A stretch of DNA of 64,000 bases from Ideonella alba (lineage in GTDB: Bacteria > Pseudomonadota > Gammaproteobacteria > Burkholderiales > Burkholderiaceae_C): contig NZ_JAGQDF010000006.1 in NCBI RefSeq assembly GCF_018069875.1, positions 248,001 through 312,000 on the forward strand. Direction: 5' to 3'. A program made the translations under genes and the position numbers. Within the stretch, counting starts at the first letter, position 1. Every line of letters begins with the position of its first letter. Of this stretch, positions 56,510 through 64,000 are shown piece by piece. The notes beneath the pieces are model-generated. The model did no database searches. It saw only the letters and a program-made list of their open reading frames with translations, and had not been told where the DNA came from.

Positions 56510-56548
56510 GGGGCGATGGTAGCCGCAGACAGCGGCGATACTGCCGAC

Positions 56549-56896
56549 ATGAACTGGTCGCTGTCCTCGCCCAACCCGCTCTTTGCCTGGCTGCTGGTCG
56601 TGGCCTCCGGCGTCTGTGAGATCGCCTTCTCGGTGCTGATGAAGGAGTGCGACGGCTTCACCAGGCCGGTGCCCACCGCAGGGGCGGTGGGGTTCGGGCT
56701 GGTGAGCATCTGGCTGATGTCGGTGGCGCTGCGCGGCGTGCCGCTGGGGCCGGCCTACGCGGTGTGGGCCGGCATCGGCACGCTGGGCACCGCGCTGTTG
56801 GCCACGCTGATCTACCAGGAGCCGATGACGCCGATGAAGGCGCTGTTCTTCGCGCTGGTGGTGGTGGGCATCATCGGGCTGCAGACCGGCGAATGA
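56549..56896 (+). CDS. SMR-family exporter, Gdx/SugE (guanidinium) type
   Basis: 115-residue, four-span small multidrug-resistance protein. The proton-coupling Glu24 is in ASGVCEIAFSVLMK. The Gdx/SugE subtype is suggested by KECDGFTRPVPT and LGPAYAVWAGIGTLGTA; this branch exports guanidinium ions. The mature region is preceded by only 39 bases from the divergent plsC-like start, leaving no room for a full guanidine riboswitch, and none is seen. It is convergent with the RND efflux operon. Confidence 0.85.
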   Translation: MNWSLSSPNPLFAWLLVVASGVCEIAFSVLMKECDGFTRPVPTAGAVGFGLVSIWLMSVALRGVPLGPAYAVWAGIGTLGTALLATLIYQEPMTPMKALFFALVVVGIIGLQTGE

Positions 56897-56901
56897 GCGC
56901 G

Positions 56902-56929
56902 CAGGCGCCGGCCCGCAGGCCGACGCCTG
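56902..56929. terminator. Hairpin between convergent SMR and RND outer-membrane genes
   Basis: CAGGCG (56902-56907) pairs with CGCCTG (56924-56929), with an inner CGGCC...GGCCG. It lies in the 34-bp gap between convergent stops. No T-tract. Confidence 0.45.
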
Positions 56930-56930
56930 A

Positions 56931-58310
56931 TCAGGCGCCCGCGCGCTCGGCGCCGCCCAGCGCCTTGTACAGCGCCAGCCGGTTGAGCGCCTCGGCCAGG
57001 CGCACCTGGACCAGGGCCTGCTGTGCCGCGGCCAGCGAGCGCTCGGCGTCGAGCGTGTCGACCAGGCTGGCGGCGCCGGCCTCGAAGCGCAGGCGGGTCA
57101 GCCGGGTGCGCTCCTGCTCGGCGTTCAGCAGCGCCTGCTGGGCCTGCACCTGGCGGGTCCAGGTGGCCTGCGCCACCAGCGCGTCGGCCGCCTCGCGGTA
57201 GGCGCCCTGCACGGTCTTCTCGTAGCTGGCCACGGCCTGCTCGCGGTTGACCTCGGCCACGCGCACATTGGCCTGGTTGCGTCCGGCATCGAACAAGGCC
57301 ATGGCCAGTGTCGAGGTCAGCGAGTAGGCAAAGCGTCCGCCATCGAACAGCCCGGCCAGCGTGTCGCTGACCTGGCCGGCGCTGCCGCTGATCACCAGGC
57401 GCGGGAACATCGCGCCGCGTGCCACGCCGATGTTGGCGTTGGCCGCCACCAGCTGCTGCTCGGCCTGGATCACGTCGGGTCGCGCCAGCAGGACCTGCGA
57501 GCTCATGCCCGCCGGCACCGGTGCCAGCCAGTCGGCGCCCGCCAGCGACACATCCTCCGGGGGCAGTTGCGCTGCCGTGAGCGGCTGGCCGACCAGCAAG
57601 GCCAGCGCGTTGCGGTCCTGGGCCTGCTGGCGCTCGAGCTGCGCCACAGCGGCGCGGGCGCTGGCGGCCAGGCCTTCGGCGGCGCGCAGCTCCAGTGCGC
57701 TGGCGGCGCCGACGCGCTCGCGCAGCACCGTCAGGCGCAGCGATTCCTCGCGGCTGGCCAGCGTGGCGCGGACCAGCCGCAACTGCTCGGTGTCGGCAGC
57801 CAGTGTCAGCCAGGCGGTGGCCGTCTGGGTCACCAGCGCCAGCCGGGCGGCGCGGGCCGCGGCCTCGGTGGCCAGCAGCGACGCTGCGGCGGCATCGCTG
57901 GCATCGCGCACGCGGCCCAGCAGGTCGATCTCGTAGCTCGACAGCTGCAGGCCGCCTTGCCAGCTGTTGGCCTGCACGCCCTGGTTGTTGGGGGCGCGGC
58001 TGGCGATCAGCGCGGCAGACAGCGTGGGCCAGCGGTCGGCGTCGGCGATGCGCAGCTGGGCGCGGCTCTTCTCGACGTTGAGCAGGGCCACGCGCAGGTC
58101 GCGGTTGCCGGCCAGGGCCAGCTCGACCACCTGGCGCAGGCGCGCGTCGCGCAGCAGCTCGACCGTCGACGGCCAGTGGGCCTGGGTGACGTCACCGGTC
58201 ACCGGCAGCGCGTCCGGCACCGGGGCGGCGGGGCGCTGGTAGTCGGGTGCCAGGTGGACACAGCCGGCCAGCAGCAGGCTGGCCGCAAGGGGAGTGATCA
58301 GGCGGCGCAT
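56931..58310 (-). CDS. RND efflux outer-membrane lipoprotein (OprM/NodT family)
   Basis: 459-residue TolC-like outer-membrane channel for the RND pump encoded directly upstream. A lipobox (LLAGC) in MRRLITPLAASLLLAGCVHL predicts a lipidated N terminus. Long coiled-coil helices with the usual repeats are visible (EIDLLGRVRDASDAAAASLL, SVALFDAGR-like MALFDAGRNQANVRVAEVNR). It overlaps the stop of the inner-membrane pump gene by one base. Third gene of a complete AcrA-AcrB-OprM-type operon. Confidence 0.95.
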   Translation of the reverse strand: MRRLITPLAASLLLAGCVHLAPDYQRPAAPVPDALPVTGDVTQAHWPSTVELLRDARLRQVVELALAGNRDLRVALLNVEKSRAQLRIADADRWPTLSAALIASRAPNNQGVQANSWQGGLQLSSYEIDLLGRVRDASDAAAASLLATEAAARAARLALVTQTATAWLTLAADTEQLRLVRATLASREESLRLTVLRERVGAASALELRAAEGLAASARAAVAQLERQQAQDRNALALLVGQPLTAAQLPPEDVSLAGADWLAPVPAGMSSQVLLARPDVIQAEQQLVAANANIGVARGAMFPRLVISGSAGQVSDTLAGLFDGGRFAYSLTSTLAMALFDAGRNQANVRVAEVNREQAVASYEKTVQGAYREAADALVAQATWTRQVQAQQALLNAEQERTRLTRLRFEAGAASLVDTLDAERSLAAAQQALVQVRLAEALNRLALYKALGGAERAGA

Positions 58311-61300
58311 CAGCGGCCCTCCTTGTGCAGCGCGGCCGCGGCGGCCGCGTCGGTCGCGGCCGAGCCGATCGAGGTGGCGTGCGGCGCCTCATGGCCACTG
58401 GCCGGGAACAGCCGGCGGATGACGACGAAGAACACGGGCACCATCAGCACCGCCAGCACGGTGGCGGTGATCATGCCGCCCATCACGCCGGTGCCGATGG
58501 CGCGCTGGCTGGCCGAGCCGGCGCCACTGGCAATCGCCAGCGGCAGCACGCCCAGGATGAAGGCAAACGAGGTCATCAGGATCGGGCGGAAGCGCAGGTG
58601 GCAGGCCTCCAGCGTGGCCTCGATCAGGCCCTTGCCTTCGGCCATCAGGTCCTTGGCGAACTCGATGATCAGGATCGCGTTCTTCGCCGACAGGCCGATG
58701 ATGGTGATCAGGCCGACCTTGAAGTACACGTCGTTGGGCATGCCGCGCAGCCACACGCCGGTGAGCGAGCCCAGCACGCCCAGCGGCACCACCAGCAGCA
58801 CGGCCACCGGGATGCTCCAGCTCTCGTACAAGGCCGAGAGGCACAGGAACACCGCCAGCATCGAGAAGGCCAGCAGGATCGTCGCCTGCGCGCCCGAGAG
58901 CTTCTCCTCACGCGACTGGCCGGTCCACTCGAAGCCGAAGCCCGGGGGCAACTGGCCGGCCAGGCGCTCCATCTCGGCCATCGCATCGCCAGTGGAGTAG
59001 CCGGGCGCGGCATCGCCGCCGATCTTCATCGCCGGGTAGCCGTTGTAGCGGACCGTCTGCGCCGGGCCGTTGACCCAGCGCGTCCGCGCAAACGCCGACA
59101 GCGGCACCTGCTGGCCCTTGCTGTTGGTCACGAACAGGCGCAGCACGTCCTCGGGTTGCATGCGCGCCGAGGCCTCGGCCTGCACGATCACGCGCTGCAG
59201 GCGGCCGCCGTTGGGGAAGTCGTTGACATAGGCCGAGCCCAGCGCCACCGCCAGCGTGTTGCCGATGGTGTCAAAGGACACGCCCAGCGCGGCGGCACGT
59301 TCGCGGTCGATGTCGAGCTGCAGCTGCGGCGCATCCTCCAGGCCGTCGGGGCGCACACCCTGCAGCACCTTGCTCTGCGAGGCCATGCCCAGCAGCTGGT
59401 TGCGCGCCGCCAGCAGCGCCTCGTGACCATTGCCGCCGCGGTCCTGCAGCCGGAAGTTGAAGCCGGTGGCGGTGCCCAGCTCGGGGATCGGCGGCGGCGA
59501 CAGCGGGAAGATGAAGGCGTCGCGGATGTTGCCCATGAAGTAGCCGAAGGCGCGGCCGGCCAGCGCCTGCGCGCTGTGCTGCGGGCCGCTGCGTTCCTCC
59601 CAGGGCTTGAGCGGCACGAACACCAGCGCGGCGTTCTGGCCCGAGCCCGAGAAGCTGAAGCCCAGCACGCTGACCACCTTGTCGACCTCGGGCTGCTTCG
59701 CCAGGAAGCCTTCGACCTGCTTGATCACCTCCAGCGTGCGGCCCTGCGCGGCGCCCGGCGGCAGCTGCACGTTGACGATCAGGTAGCCCTGGTCCTCGTT
59801 GGGCAGGAAGGAGGTGGGCAGCTGGCGGTACATCAGCGCCACCGCGGCGATGATCGCGGCATAGATGACCAGGAAGCGGCCGGCGCGCGGCAGCACCTTG
59901 GCGATCATCCCCTCGTAGGTCTTGGCGGTGCGCTTGAAGCTGCGGTTGAACCAGCCGAAGAAGCCCTTCTTCTCGTGGTGGTCGGCCGGAACGGGCTTGA
60001 GCAGGGTGGCGCACAGCGCGGGGGTCAGCGACAGCGCCATGAAGGCCGAGAACAGCATCGAGGCCACCATCGCCAGCGAGAACTGGCGGTAGATGTTGCC
60101 CACCGAACCGCTGAAGAAGGCCATCGGCACGAAGACCGAGACCAGCACCACGGTGATGCCGATGATGGCGCCAGTGATCTGGCCCATGGCCTTGATCGTG
60201 GCCTCGCGCGGGCCCAGGCCCTCTTCGGCCATGATGCGCTCGACGTTCTCGACCACGACGATCGCGTCATCCACCAGGATGCCGATCGCCAGCACCATGC
60301 CGAACAGGGTGAGCACGTTGATCGAGAAGCCCAGCGCCAGCATCACCGCGAAGGTGCCGGTCAGCGCCACCGGCACGACGATGGTGGGGATCAGCGTGTA
60401 GCGGATGTTCTGCAGGAACACCAGCATCACCACGAAGACCAGCGCGATCGCCTCGATCAGCGTCTTGACCACCTCCTGGATCGAGATCTTGACGAACTTC
60501 GACGAGTCATAGGGGATGTCGTAGCTGACGCCCTCGGGCATGTAGGCCTTGAGCTCGGCCATGCGGTCCTTGATGGCCGTGGCCGTGGCCAGCGCATTGC
60601 CGGTGGGCGAGAGCTGGATGCCGATGCCCGAGGAGTCCTGCCCGTTCAGGCGCGAGCGGCTGCCATAGGCCTGCGCACCCAGCTCCAGGCGGGCCACATC
60701 GCGCAGGTGCACGCTGGAGCCGTCGGTGTTGGCCCGCAGCTGGATGGCGCCGAACTGCTCGGCGGTGCTGAGCTGGCCGTTGACATTGATCGTGGCGTAG
60801 ATCGTCTGCTCGCCGTTGTTCGGCAGCGCGCCGACGGTGCCGGCGGAGACCTGGGCGTTTTGGGCACGGATGGCCGCCACCACGTCGGTGGGCGACAGGC
60901 CGAAGCCCTGCAGCTTGGCGGGGTCGATCCAGACCCGCATCGCGCGCTCGGTGCCGAACAGCTGGGCCTGGCCGACGCCCGGGATGCGCAGCAGCTCGGG
61001 CTGGATGTTGCGTGCCGCGTAATCGCCCAGCGCCACCGGGTCATAGGCCGGGTTGGTCGAGGTCAGCGAGACGAACAGCAGGAAGTTCGAGCGCGCCTTG
61101 TCCACCCGCACGCCCTGCTGCGTCACCGCCGAGGGCAGGCGCGGCGTGGCGCGCGAAAGGCGGTTCTGCACCTCGATCTGCGCGATGGCGACATCGGTGC
61201 CCGGCTCGAAGGTGGCGGTGATGCTGCCGCCGCCGTTGGCGTCGGCCGAGGACTCCATGTAGATCAGGCCGGGCGCACCGTTGAGTTCCTGCTCGATGAC

Positions 61301-61492
61301 CGACAGCACCGAGTCTTCCAGCACCTGCGCCGAGGCGCCCGGGTAGGCGGTGCTGATGACGATGGCCGGCGGCGCCACCGTGGGGTACTGCGCCACCGGC
61401 AGCCGGGTGATGGCGGCCGCGCCGATCACCACCACGAACAGGGCGATGACCCAGGCGAAGATCGGCCGGTCGATGAAGAAACGCGAATTCAT
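58310..61492 (-). CDS. RND multidrug efflux pump, AcrB/MexB-like
   Basis: 1060-residue, 12-span inner-membrane transporter of the hydrophobe/amphiphile (HAE1) type. The proton-relay Asp pair is in GILVDDAIVVVENVERIM, the Lys in LIGLSAKNAILIIEFAKD, and the start FFIDRPIFAWVIALFVVVIG is typical of AcrB. Large periplasmic loops with porter and docking domains are complete. It forms a tripartite pump with the adaptor and outer-membrane genes on either side; substrates are drugs, bile salts or solvents in relatives. Confidence 0.97.
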   Translation of the reverse strand: MNSRFFIDRPIFAWVIALFVVVIGAAAITRLPVAQYPTVAPPAIVISTAYPGASAQVLEDSVLSVIEQELNGAPGLIYMESSADANGGGSITATFEPGTDVAIAQIEVQNRLSRATPRLPSAVTQQGVRVDKARSNFLLFVSLTSTNPAYDPVALGDYAARNIQPELLRIPGVGQAQLFGTERAMRVWIDPAKLQGFGLSPTDVVAAIRAQNAQVSAGTVGALPNNGEQTIYATINVNGQLSTAEQFGAIQLRANTDGSSVHLRDVARLELGAQAYGSRSRLNGQDSSGIGIQLSPTGNALATATAIKDRMAELKAYMPEGVSYDIPYDSSKFVKISIQEVVKTLIEAIALVFVVMLVFLQNIRYTLIPTIVVPVALTGTFAVMLALGFSINVLTLFGMVLAIGILVDDAIVVVENVERIMAEEGLGPREATIKAMGQITGAIIGITVVLVSVFVPMAFFSGSVGNIYRQFSLAMVASMLFSAFMALSLTPALCATLLKPVPADHHEKKGFFGWFNRSFKRTAKTYEGMIAKVLPRAGRFLVIYAAIIAAVALMYRQLPTSFLPNEDQGYLIVNVQLPPGAAQGRTLEVIKQVEGFLAKQPEVDKVVSVLGFSFSGSGQNAALVFVPLKPWEERSGPQHSAQALAGRAFGYFMGNIRDAFIFPLSPPPIPELGTATGFNFRLQDRGGNGHEALLAARNQLLGMASQSKVLQGVRPDGLEDAPQLQLDIDRERAAALGVSFDTIGNTLAVALGSAYVNDFPNGGRLQRVIVQAEASARMQPEDVLRLFVTNSKGQQVPLSAFARTRWVNGPAQTVRYNGYPAMKIGGDAAPGYSTGDAMAEMERLAGQLPPGFGFEWTGQSREEKLSGAQATILLAFSMLAVFLCLSALYESWSIPVAVLLVVPLGVLGSLTGVWLRGMPNDVYFKVGLITIIGLSAKNAILIIEFAKDLMAEGKGLIEATLEACHLRFRPILMTSFAFILGVLPLAIASGAGSASQRAIGTGVMGGMITATVLAVLMVPVFFVVIRRLFPASGHEAPHATSIGSAATDAAAAAALHKEGR

Positions 61493-61508
61493 GCGTGGAC
61501 TCCCGCGC

Positions 61509-62741
61509 TCAGCGGCTGGCGGCCGACGCCGGGGCGGACGCCGCTGCCGAGGCCGCAGCGGCCGGGGCTGAGCCCGCCGGGCTCCAGGGCACCGGCTTGA
61601 CCGGCGCCTTGGGCCGGATCTTCTGGAAGCCGTCGACGATCACCTGCTCACCCCCCTGCAGGCCGTCGGTCACCACCCATTGGGCGCCGCGCGAGCCGCC
61701 CAGTTGCACCGGCCGCACCGCCACCTGGCCGTCGGCGCCCACCAGCATCACGGTGTCGCCCGAGGCGCTGCGCTGCACCGCCTGCTGCGGCACCAGGAAG
61801 GCATGGTCGGTGGCCGCCTGCTCGATGCGCACCCGCACGTACAGGCCCGGCAGCAACTGGCCCTTGGGGTTGGGCAATTCAGCCCGCAGGCTGACCTGAC
61901 CGCTGGTGGGGTCGACCGTCAGGTCGCTGAACAGCAGCTTGCCGGCCAGCGGGTACTCACTGCCATCGTCGAGCAGCACCTTGACGGCGCTGGAGCCGCT
62001 GGCCTTGAGCGCGCCGCTGTCGAAGGCGCGCTTCAGGCGCATCGCCTCGGTGGCCGACTGGGTGACATTGACGTAGAGCGTGTCGACCTGCTGCACCGTG
62101 GCCATCAGCGTGGCCTCGGTCTGGCTGACCAGCTGCCCCTCGCTGACCGTGGCGCGGCCGATGCGGCCGCTGATCGGCGAGCGCACCTGCGCGTACTCCA
62201 CGTTCAGCGCCGCCTGCTGGCGCGCCGCGCGCGCCGCCGCCAGGTCGGCCTGGGCCTGCTTGTGCGCAGTCTGGGTGCTGACCCAGTCCTGCTGGCTGAT
62301 CGCCTTGGCCTCGGCCAGCGGACGGTTGCGCTCCAGCGTGGCCTGGGCGTTGGCCAGCGCGGCCTCGGCCTTCGCCTCGGTGGCCCGGGCGCTGTCGAGC
62401 GCCGCCTGGTAGGGCGCGGCATCGATCTGGAACAGGCTCTGGCCGGCCTTGACCTGGCCGCCCTCGGCGAACAGGCGCTTCTGGACCACGCCGGTCACCC
62501 GCGCACGCACCTGGGCCGTGCGCACCGCCTCGAGGCGGCCCGGCAGTTCGGTGGACAAGGCCAGCGGCTGGCGCGTGGCGGTGACCACGCCCACAGGCGA
62601 AGGCGGCATCTGTCCACCGCCCGGCGCACCGCCACCCGAGCCGCCGCAGGCGGCCAGCGTGGCGATCATGAGTGTCAGGGCGATGCCGGGAACACCCCGG
62701 GCGAGGGAACGGACGGGCGTGGGCGAGGTGGAGGTGGGCAT
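61509..62741 (-). CDS. RND efflux periplasmic adaptor (AcrA/MexA-like membrane-fusion lipoprotein)
   Basis: 410 residues. A lipoprotein signal (GIALTLMIATLAAC, lipobox LAAC) anchors it in the inner membrane. The biotinyl/lipoyl domain and hairpin (LFAEGGQVKAGQSLFQIDAA, EAKAEAALANAQATLERNRP) and the beta-barrel domain (GSEYPLAGKLLFSDLTVDPT) are in order. The ATG at 62741 follows GGAAAG; a longer in-frame start overlaps the operator. First gene of the efflux operon, divergent from a TetR gene, with a palindromic operator between. Confidence 0.94.
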   Translation of the reverse strand: MPTSTSPTPVRSLARGVPGIALTLMIATLAACGGSGGGAPGGGQMPPSPVGVVTATRQPLALSTELPGRLEAVRTAQVRARVTGVVQKRLFAEGGQVKAGQSLFQIDAAPYQAALDSARATEAKAEAALANAQATLERNRPLAEAKAISQQDWVSTQTAHKQAQADLAAARAARQQAALNVEYAQVRSPISGRIGRATVSEGQLVSQTEATLMATVQQVDTLYVNVTQSATEAMRLKRAFDSGALKASGSSAVKVLLDDGSEYPLAGKLLFSDLTVDPTSGQVSLRAELPNPKGQLLPGLYVRVRIEQAATDHAFLVPQQAVQRSASGDTVMLVGADGQVAVRPVQLGGSRGAQWVVTDGLQGGEQVIVDGFQKIRPKAPVKPVPWSPAGSAPAAAASAAASAPASAASR

Positions 62742-62812
62742 CAGGGGCTTTCCACGGAGACAAGGGGGCGCCAACGGCGGCAGGGCGCTGTCGGCTTGCA
62801 GGGAGGGCGCAG

Positions 62813-62836
62813 TATACATACAATCGTGTATGTATG
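62813..62836. promoter_or_regulatory. AcrR-like operator TACATACA-N4-TGTATGTA
   Basis: Perfect 8-base inverted repeat (62815-62822 and 62827-62834) with a 4-base centre; one more pair (62814/62835) extends it. It closely resembles the E. coli AcrR operator of acrAB (TACATACA...TGTATGTA). It lies 73 bases upstream of the adaptor ATG and 50 bases before the TetR ATG, the ideal position to repress both. The AT-rich stretch around it probably includes the promoters. Confidence 0.8.
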
Positions 62837-62885
62837 TTTACACGGCAGGGGCTTTTCCCGCCGTTGACCGAACGCCGATTCTTCT

Positions 62886-63554
62886 ATGGTTCGCAAGTCC
62901 AAGGCCGACGCTCTGGTGACCCGCCAGCAGCTCCTCGACGCCGCCGAGCAGGTCTTCCTGTCGCAGGGCGTGGCCGGCACCTCGTTGCAGCAGGTGGCTG
63001 CGGCCGCCGGCCTGACGCGCGGTGCGATCTACTGGCACTTCGAGGACAAGGCCGCCCTGTTCACCGCGATGCTGGACCGCGTCACCCTGCCCTGCGAATG
63101 CGCCTTCGACGAGGCGCGCGGCGCGACGCCCGGCGATCCCTGCGCCACCCTGCTGGGCATGGCCATGGCCCCGCTGCGGGCGCTGTCGGGGCACGCCCAG
63201 ATGCAACGCGTGTTCCGCATCGCCATGCACCTGACCGAATACACCGGCGAGTTGGCCCCGGTGGGCGAGCGGCACCGCCAGGCGGTGGCTGAATTCGTGC
63301 AGGCGATGGAACAGCCCTGCCGCGCACTCGTGCCCGATGCCCATGGCGCGGCCCTGGGCCTGTTCGGCCTGGTCGACGGCCTGATGCGGCAGTGGACGAT
63401 GGACCCGTCCGCCTTTGATCTGGTGGCGGTGGGCGAACGCGCGGTGAGGGCCTATGTGGCCGGGCTGGCGGCCCCTGCCGCTACAGCATCACCGCCAGCC
63501 GCTCCAGCAGGATCACCGCGAAAAAGCCGAGCCCAGCCAGCACGGTCCACTTGA
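62886..63554 (+). CDS. TetR-family efflux repressor (AcrR/TtgR-like)
   Basis: 222-residue regulator. The HTH is complete: QQLLDAAEQVFLSQGVAGTS and LQQVAAAAGLTRGAIYWHFE are AcrR/TtgR hallmarks. The C-terminal ligand domain is variable, as in other repressors of RND pumps, and ends in a low-complexity tail (ASPPAAPAGSPRKSRAQPA). It is divergent from the efflux operon, with the palindrome between the two, and its last 74 bases overlap a convergent small gene. Confidence 0.93.
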   Translation: MVRKSKADALVTRQQLLDAAEQVFLSQGVAGTSLQQVAAAAGLTRGAIYWHFEDKAALFTAMLDRVTLPCECAFDEARGATPGDPCATLLGMAMAPLRALSGHAQMQRVFRIAMHLTEYTGELAPVGERHRQAVAEFVQAMEQPCRALVPDAHGAALGLFGLVDGLMRQWTMDPSAFDLVAVGERAVRAYVAGLAAPAATASPPAAPAGSPRKSRAQPARST

Positions 63555-63666
63555 CCACCACCAGGCCACGCCAGCGCCAGCGCGGGTCACGGGTGGCGAT
63601 GTAGGCCGCAAAGCACAGCAGGCCGGTCAGCAGCAGCAGGCCGAAAACCAGACGGAAGATCAGCAT
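63481..63666 (-). CDS. Small membrane protein beside lpxC
   Basis: 61 residues, mostly two hydrophobic helices (LIFRLVFGLLLLTGLLCFAA and VVKWTVLAGLGFFAVILLER) around a basic turn (TRDPRWRWRG). The ATG at 63666 is favoured; a longer frame would start inside the lpxC stop region. A small membrane protein often follows lpxC in Burkholderiales. Its 3' end overlaps the TetR gene tail to tail by 74 bases. Function unknown. Confidence 0.7.
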   Translation of the reverse strand: MLIFRLVFGLLLLTGLLCFAAYIATRDPRWRWRGLVVVKWTVLAGLGFFAVILLERLAVML

Positions 63667-63676
63667 CGCGCGGGCC

Positions 63677-64000
63677 TCACCAGGCCGGTGCCAGCTCGGC
63701 AAAGCCGCGCGGCGCCTCGGCGGTGTCCGCGAAGCTGACCAGCTCCCAGGCCTCGGCGTCGGCCAGCAACTGGCGCAGCAGCTTGTTGTTCAGCGCATGG
63801 CCGCCCTTGAACGACGAATACGCCGCCAGCAGCGTGTGGCCCGCCACATACAGGTCGCCGATCGCATCGAGGATCTTGTGCTTGGCGAACTCGTCGTCGT
63901 AGCGCAGGCCGTCGGCATTGAGCACGCGGTAGTCGTCGATGACGATGGCGTTGTCCATGCTGCCGCCCAGCGTCAGGCCGCGCGAGCGCATGGCCTCGAC
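63677..64000 (-). CDS. lpxC: UDP-3-O-acyl-N-acetylglucosamine deacetylase LpxC (3' part)
   Basis: Only the last 107 codons or so are in the window; the gene continues beyond the right edge. LpxC is the zinc-dependent committed step of lipid A synthesis. The C-terminal signature is visible: [20 protein letters not shown], then [20 protein letters not shown], with the metal-ligand His and Asp and the catalytic-site His. Identity is firm despite truncation. The small membrane protein gene follows in the same direction. Confidence 0.96.
   Translation of the reverse strand, partial: VEAMRSRGLTLGGSMDNAIVIDDYRVLNADGLRYDDEFAKHKILDAIGDLYVAGHTLLAAYSSFKGGHALNNKLLRQLLADAEAWELVSFADTAEAPRGFAELAPAW

Noticed and set aside
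56510..56548. Guanidine riboswitch before the SMR exporter
   Set aside because: Only 39 bases separate it from the divergent gene and no conserved aptamer features are visible.
58325..61600. 1091-codon plus-strand frame opposite the AcrB-like gene
   Set aside because: Composition is that of an antisense shadow (HQRRG-rich, no hydrophobic core), while AcrB is complete on the other strand.

Overview
The window is very GC-rich, gene-dense chromosomal DNA. It most resembles a betaproteobacterium of the order Burkholderiales, in or near the Leptothrix/Sphaerotilus/Rubrivivax/Ideonella group. Evidence: the order DUF3683 oxidoreductase-HIT-DUF971-ubiE; hisI-hisE-small membrane protein-HIT-tatABC-HtrA; petABC next to sspA-sspB; a SlmA-type regulator; and short GC-rich dispersed repeats of a kind common in this order. 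Everything here comes from reading the sequence; no database search was run. Nothing looks like a phage, IS element or CRISPR array.

Layout: 0-6.2 kb, the end of a probable outer-membrane protein, a 250-bp-period repeat block, then ubiE, a DUF971 protein, a HIT protein and a giant FAD/Fe-S oxidoreductase. 6.4-11.4 kb, a complete glycerol-3-phosphate uptake operon ugpBAECQ, with a dispersed repeat wedged between ugpA and ugpE. 11.5-13.9 kb, a secreted GloVer-repeat protein and an MFS exporter. 14-16.1 kb, three bactofilins interleaved with two single-span membrane proteins. 16.2-17.4 kb, argJ. 17.5-22.6 kb, an unusual module: two small proteins, a cytoplasmic clostripain-like (C11) cysteine peptidase carrying 15 PTLPGGG heptads between its catalytic His and Cys, and a divergent TPR regulator with two helix-turn-helix regions. 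A 23-bp element occurs twice in this module, at nearly the same distance from two start codons.

22.6-43.5 kb is mostly housekeeping: secA, an M23 peptidase, dciA, tRNA-Thr, sspBA, the bc1 complex petABC, mscL, pdxA, a Nif3-like protein, an HtrA protease, tatABC, HIT, hisIE, a Nudix enzyme, a DUF815 ATPase, a 5'-nucleotidase, slmA, a HAD phosphatase and argB. 43.6-48 kb holds a CusF-like copper protein and a lipid-storage-looking group: a Marinobacter-type fatty acyl reductase divergent from a phasin and a patatin lipase, with a 17-bp palindrome between them.

48-64 kb has an M32 carboxypeptidase, a DedA/YqaA-like protein, dusB-fis, purH, arfB, a dienelactone hydrolase, ruvC, cdsA- and plsC-like genes, a guanidinium-type SMR exporter, and a complete RND efflux operon with its divergent TetR repressor and AcrR-like operator. 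The window ends inside lpxC.

The best candidates for something new are the C11 peptidase/TPR-regulator module with its shared element, and the triple-bactofilin cluster. The dispersed repeats, one of which pairs with the ugpE start codon, come next.
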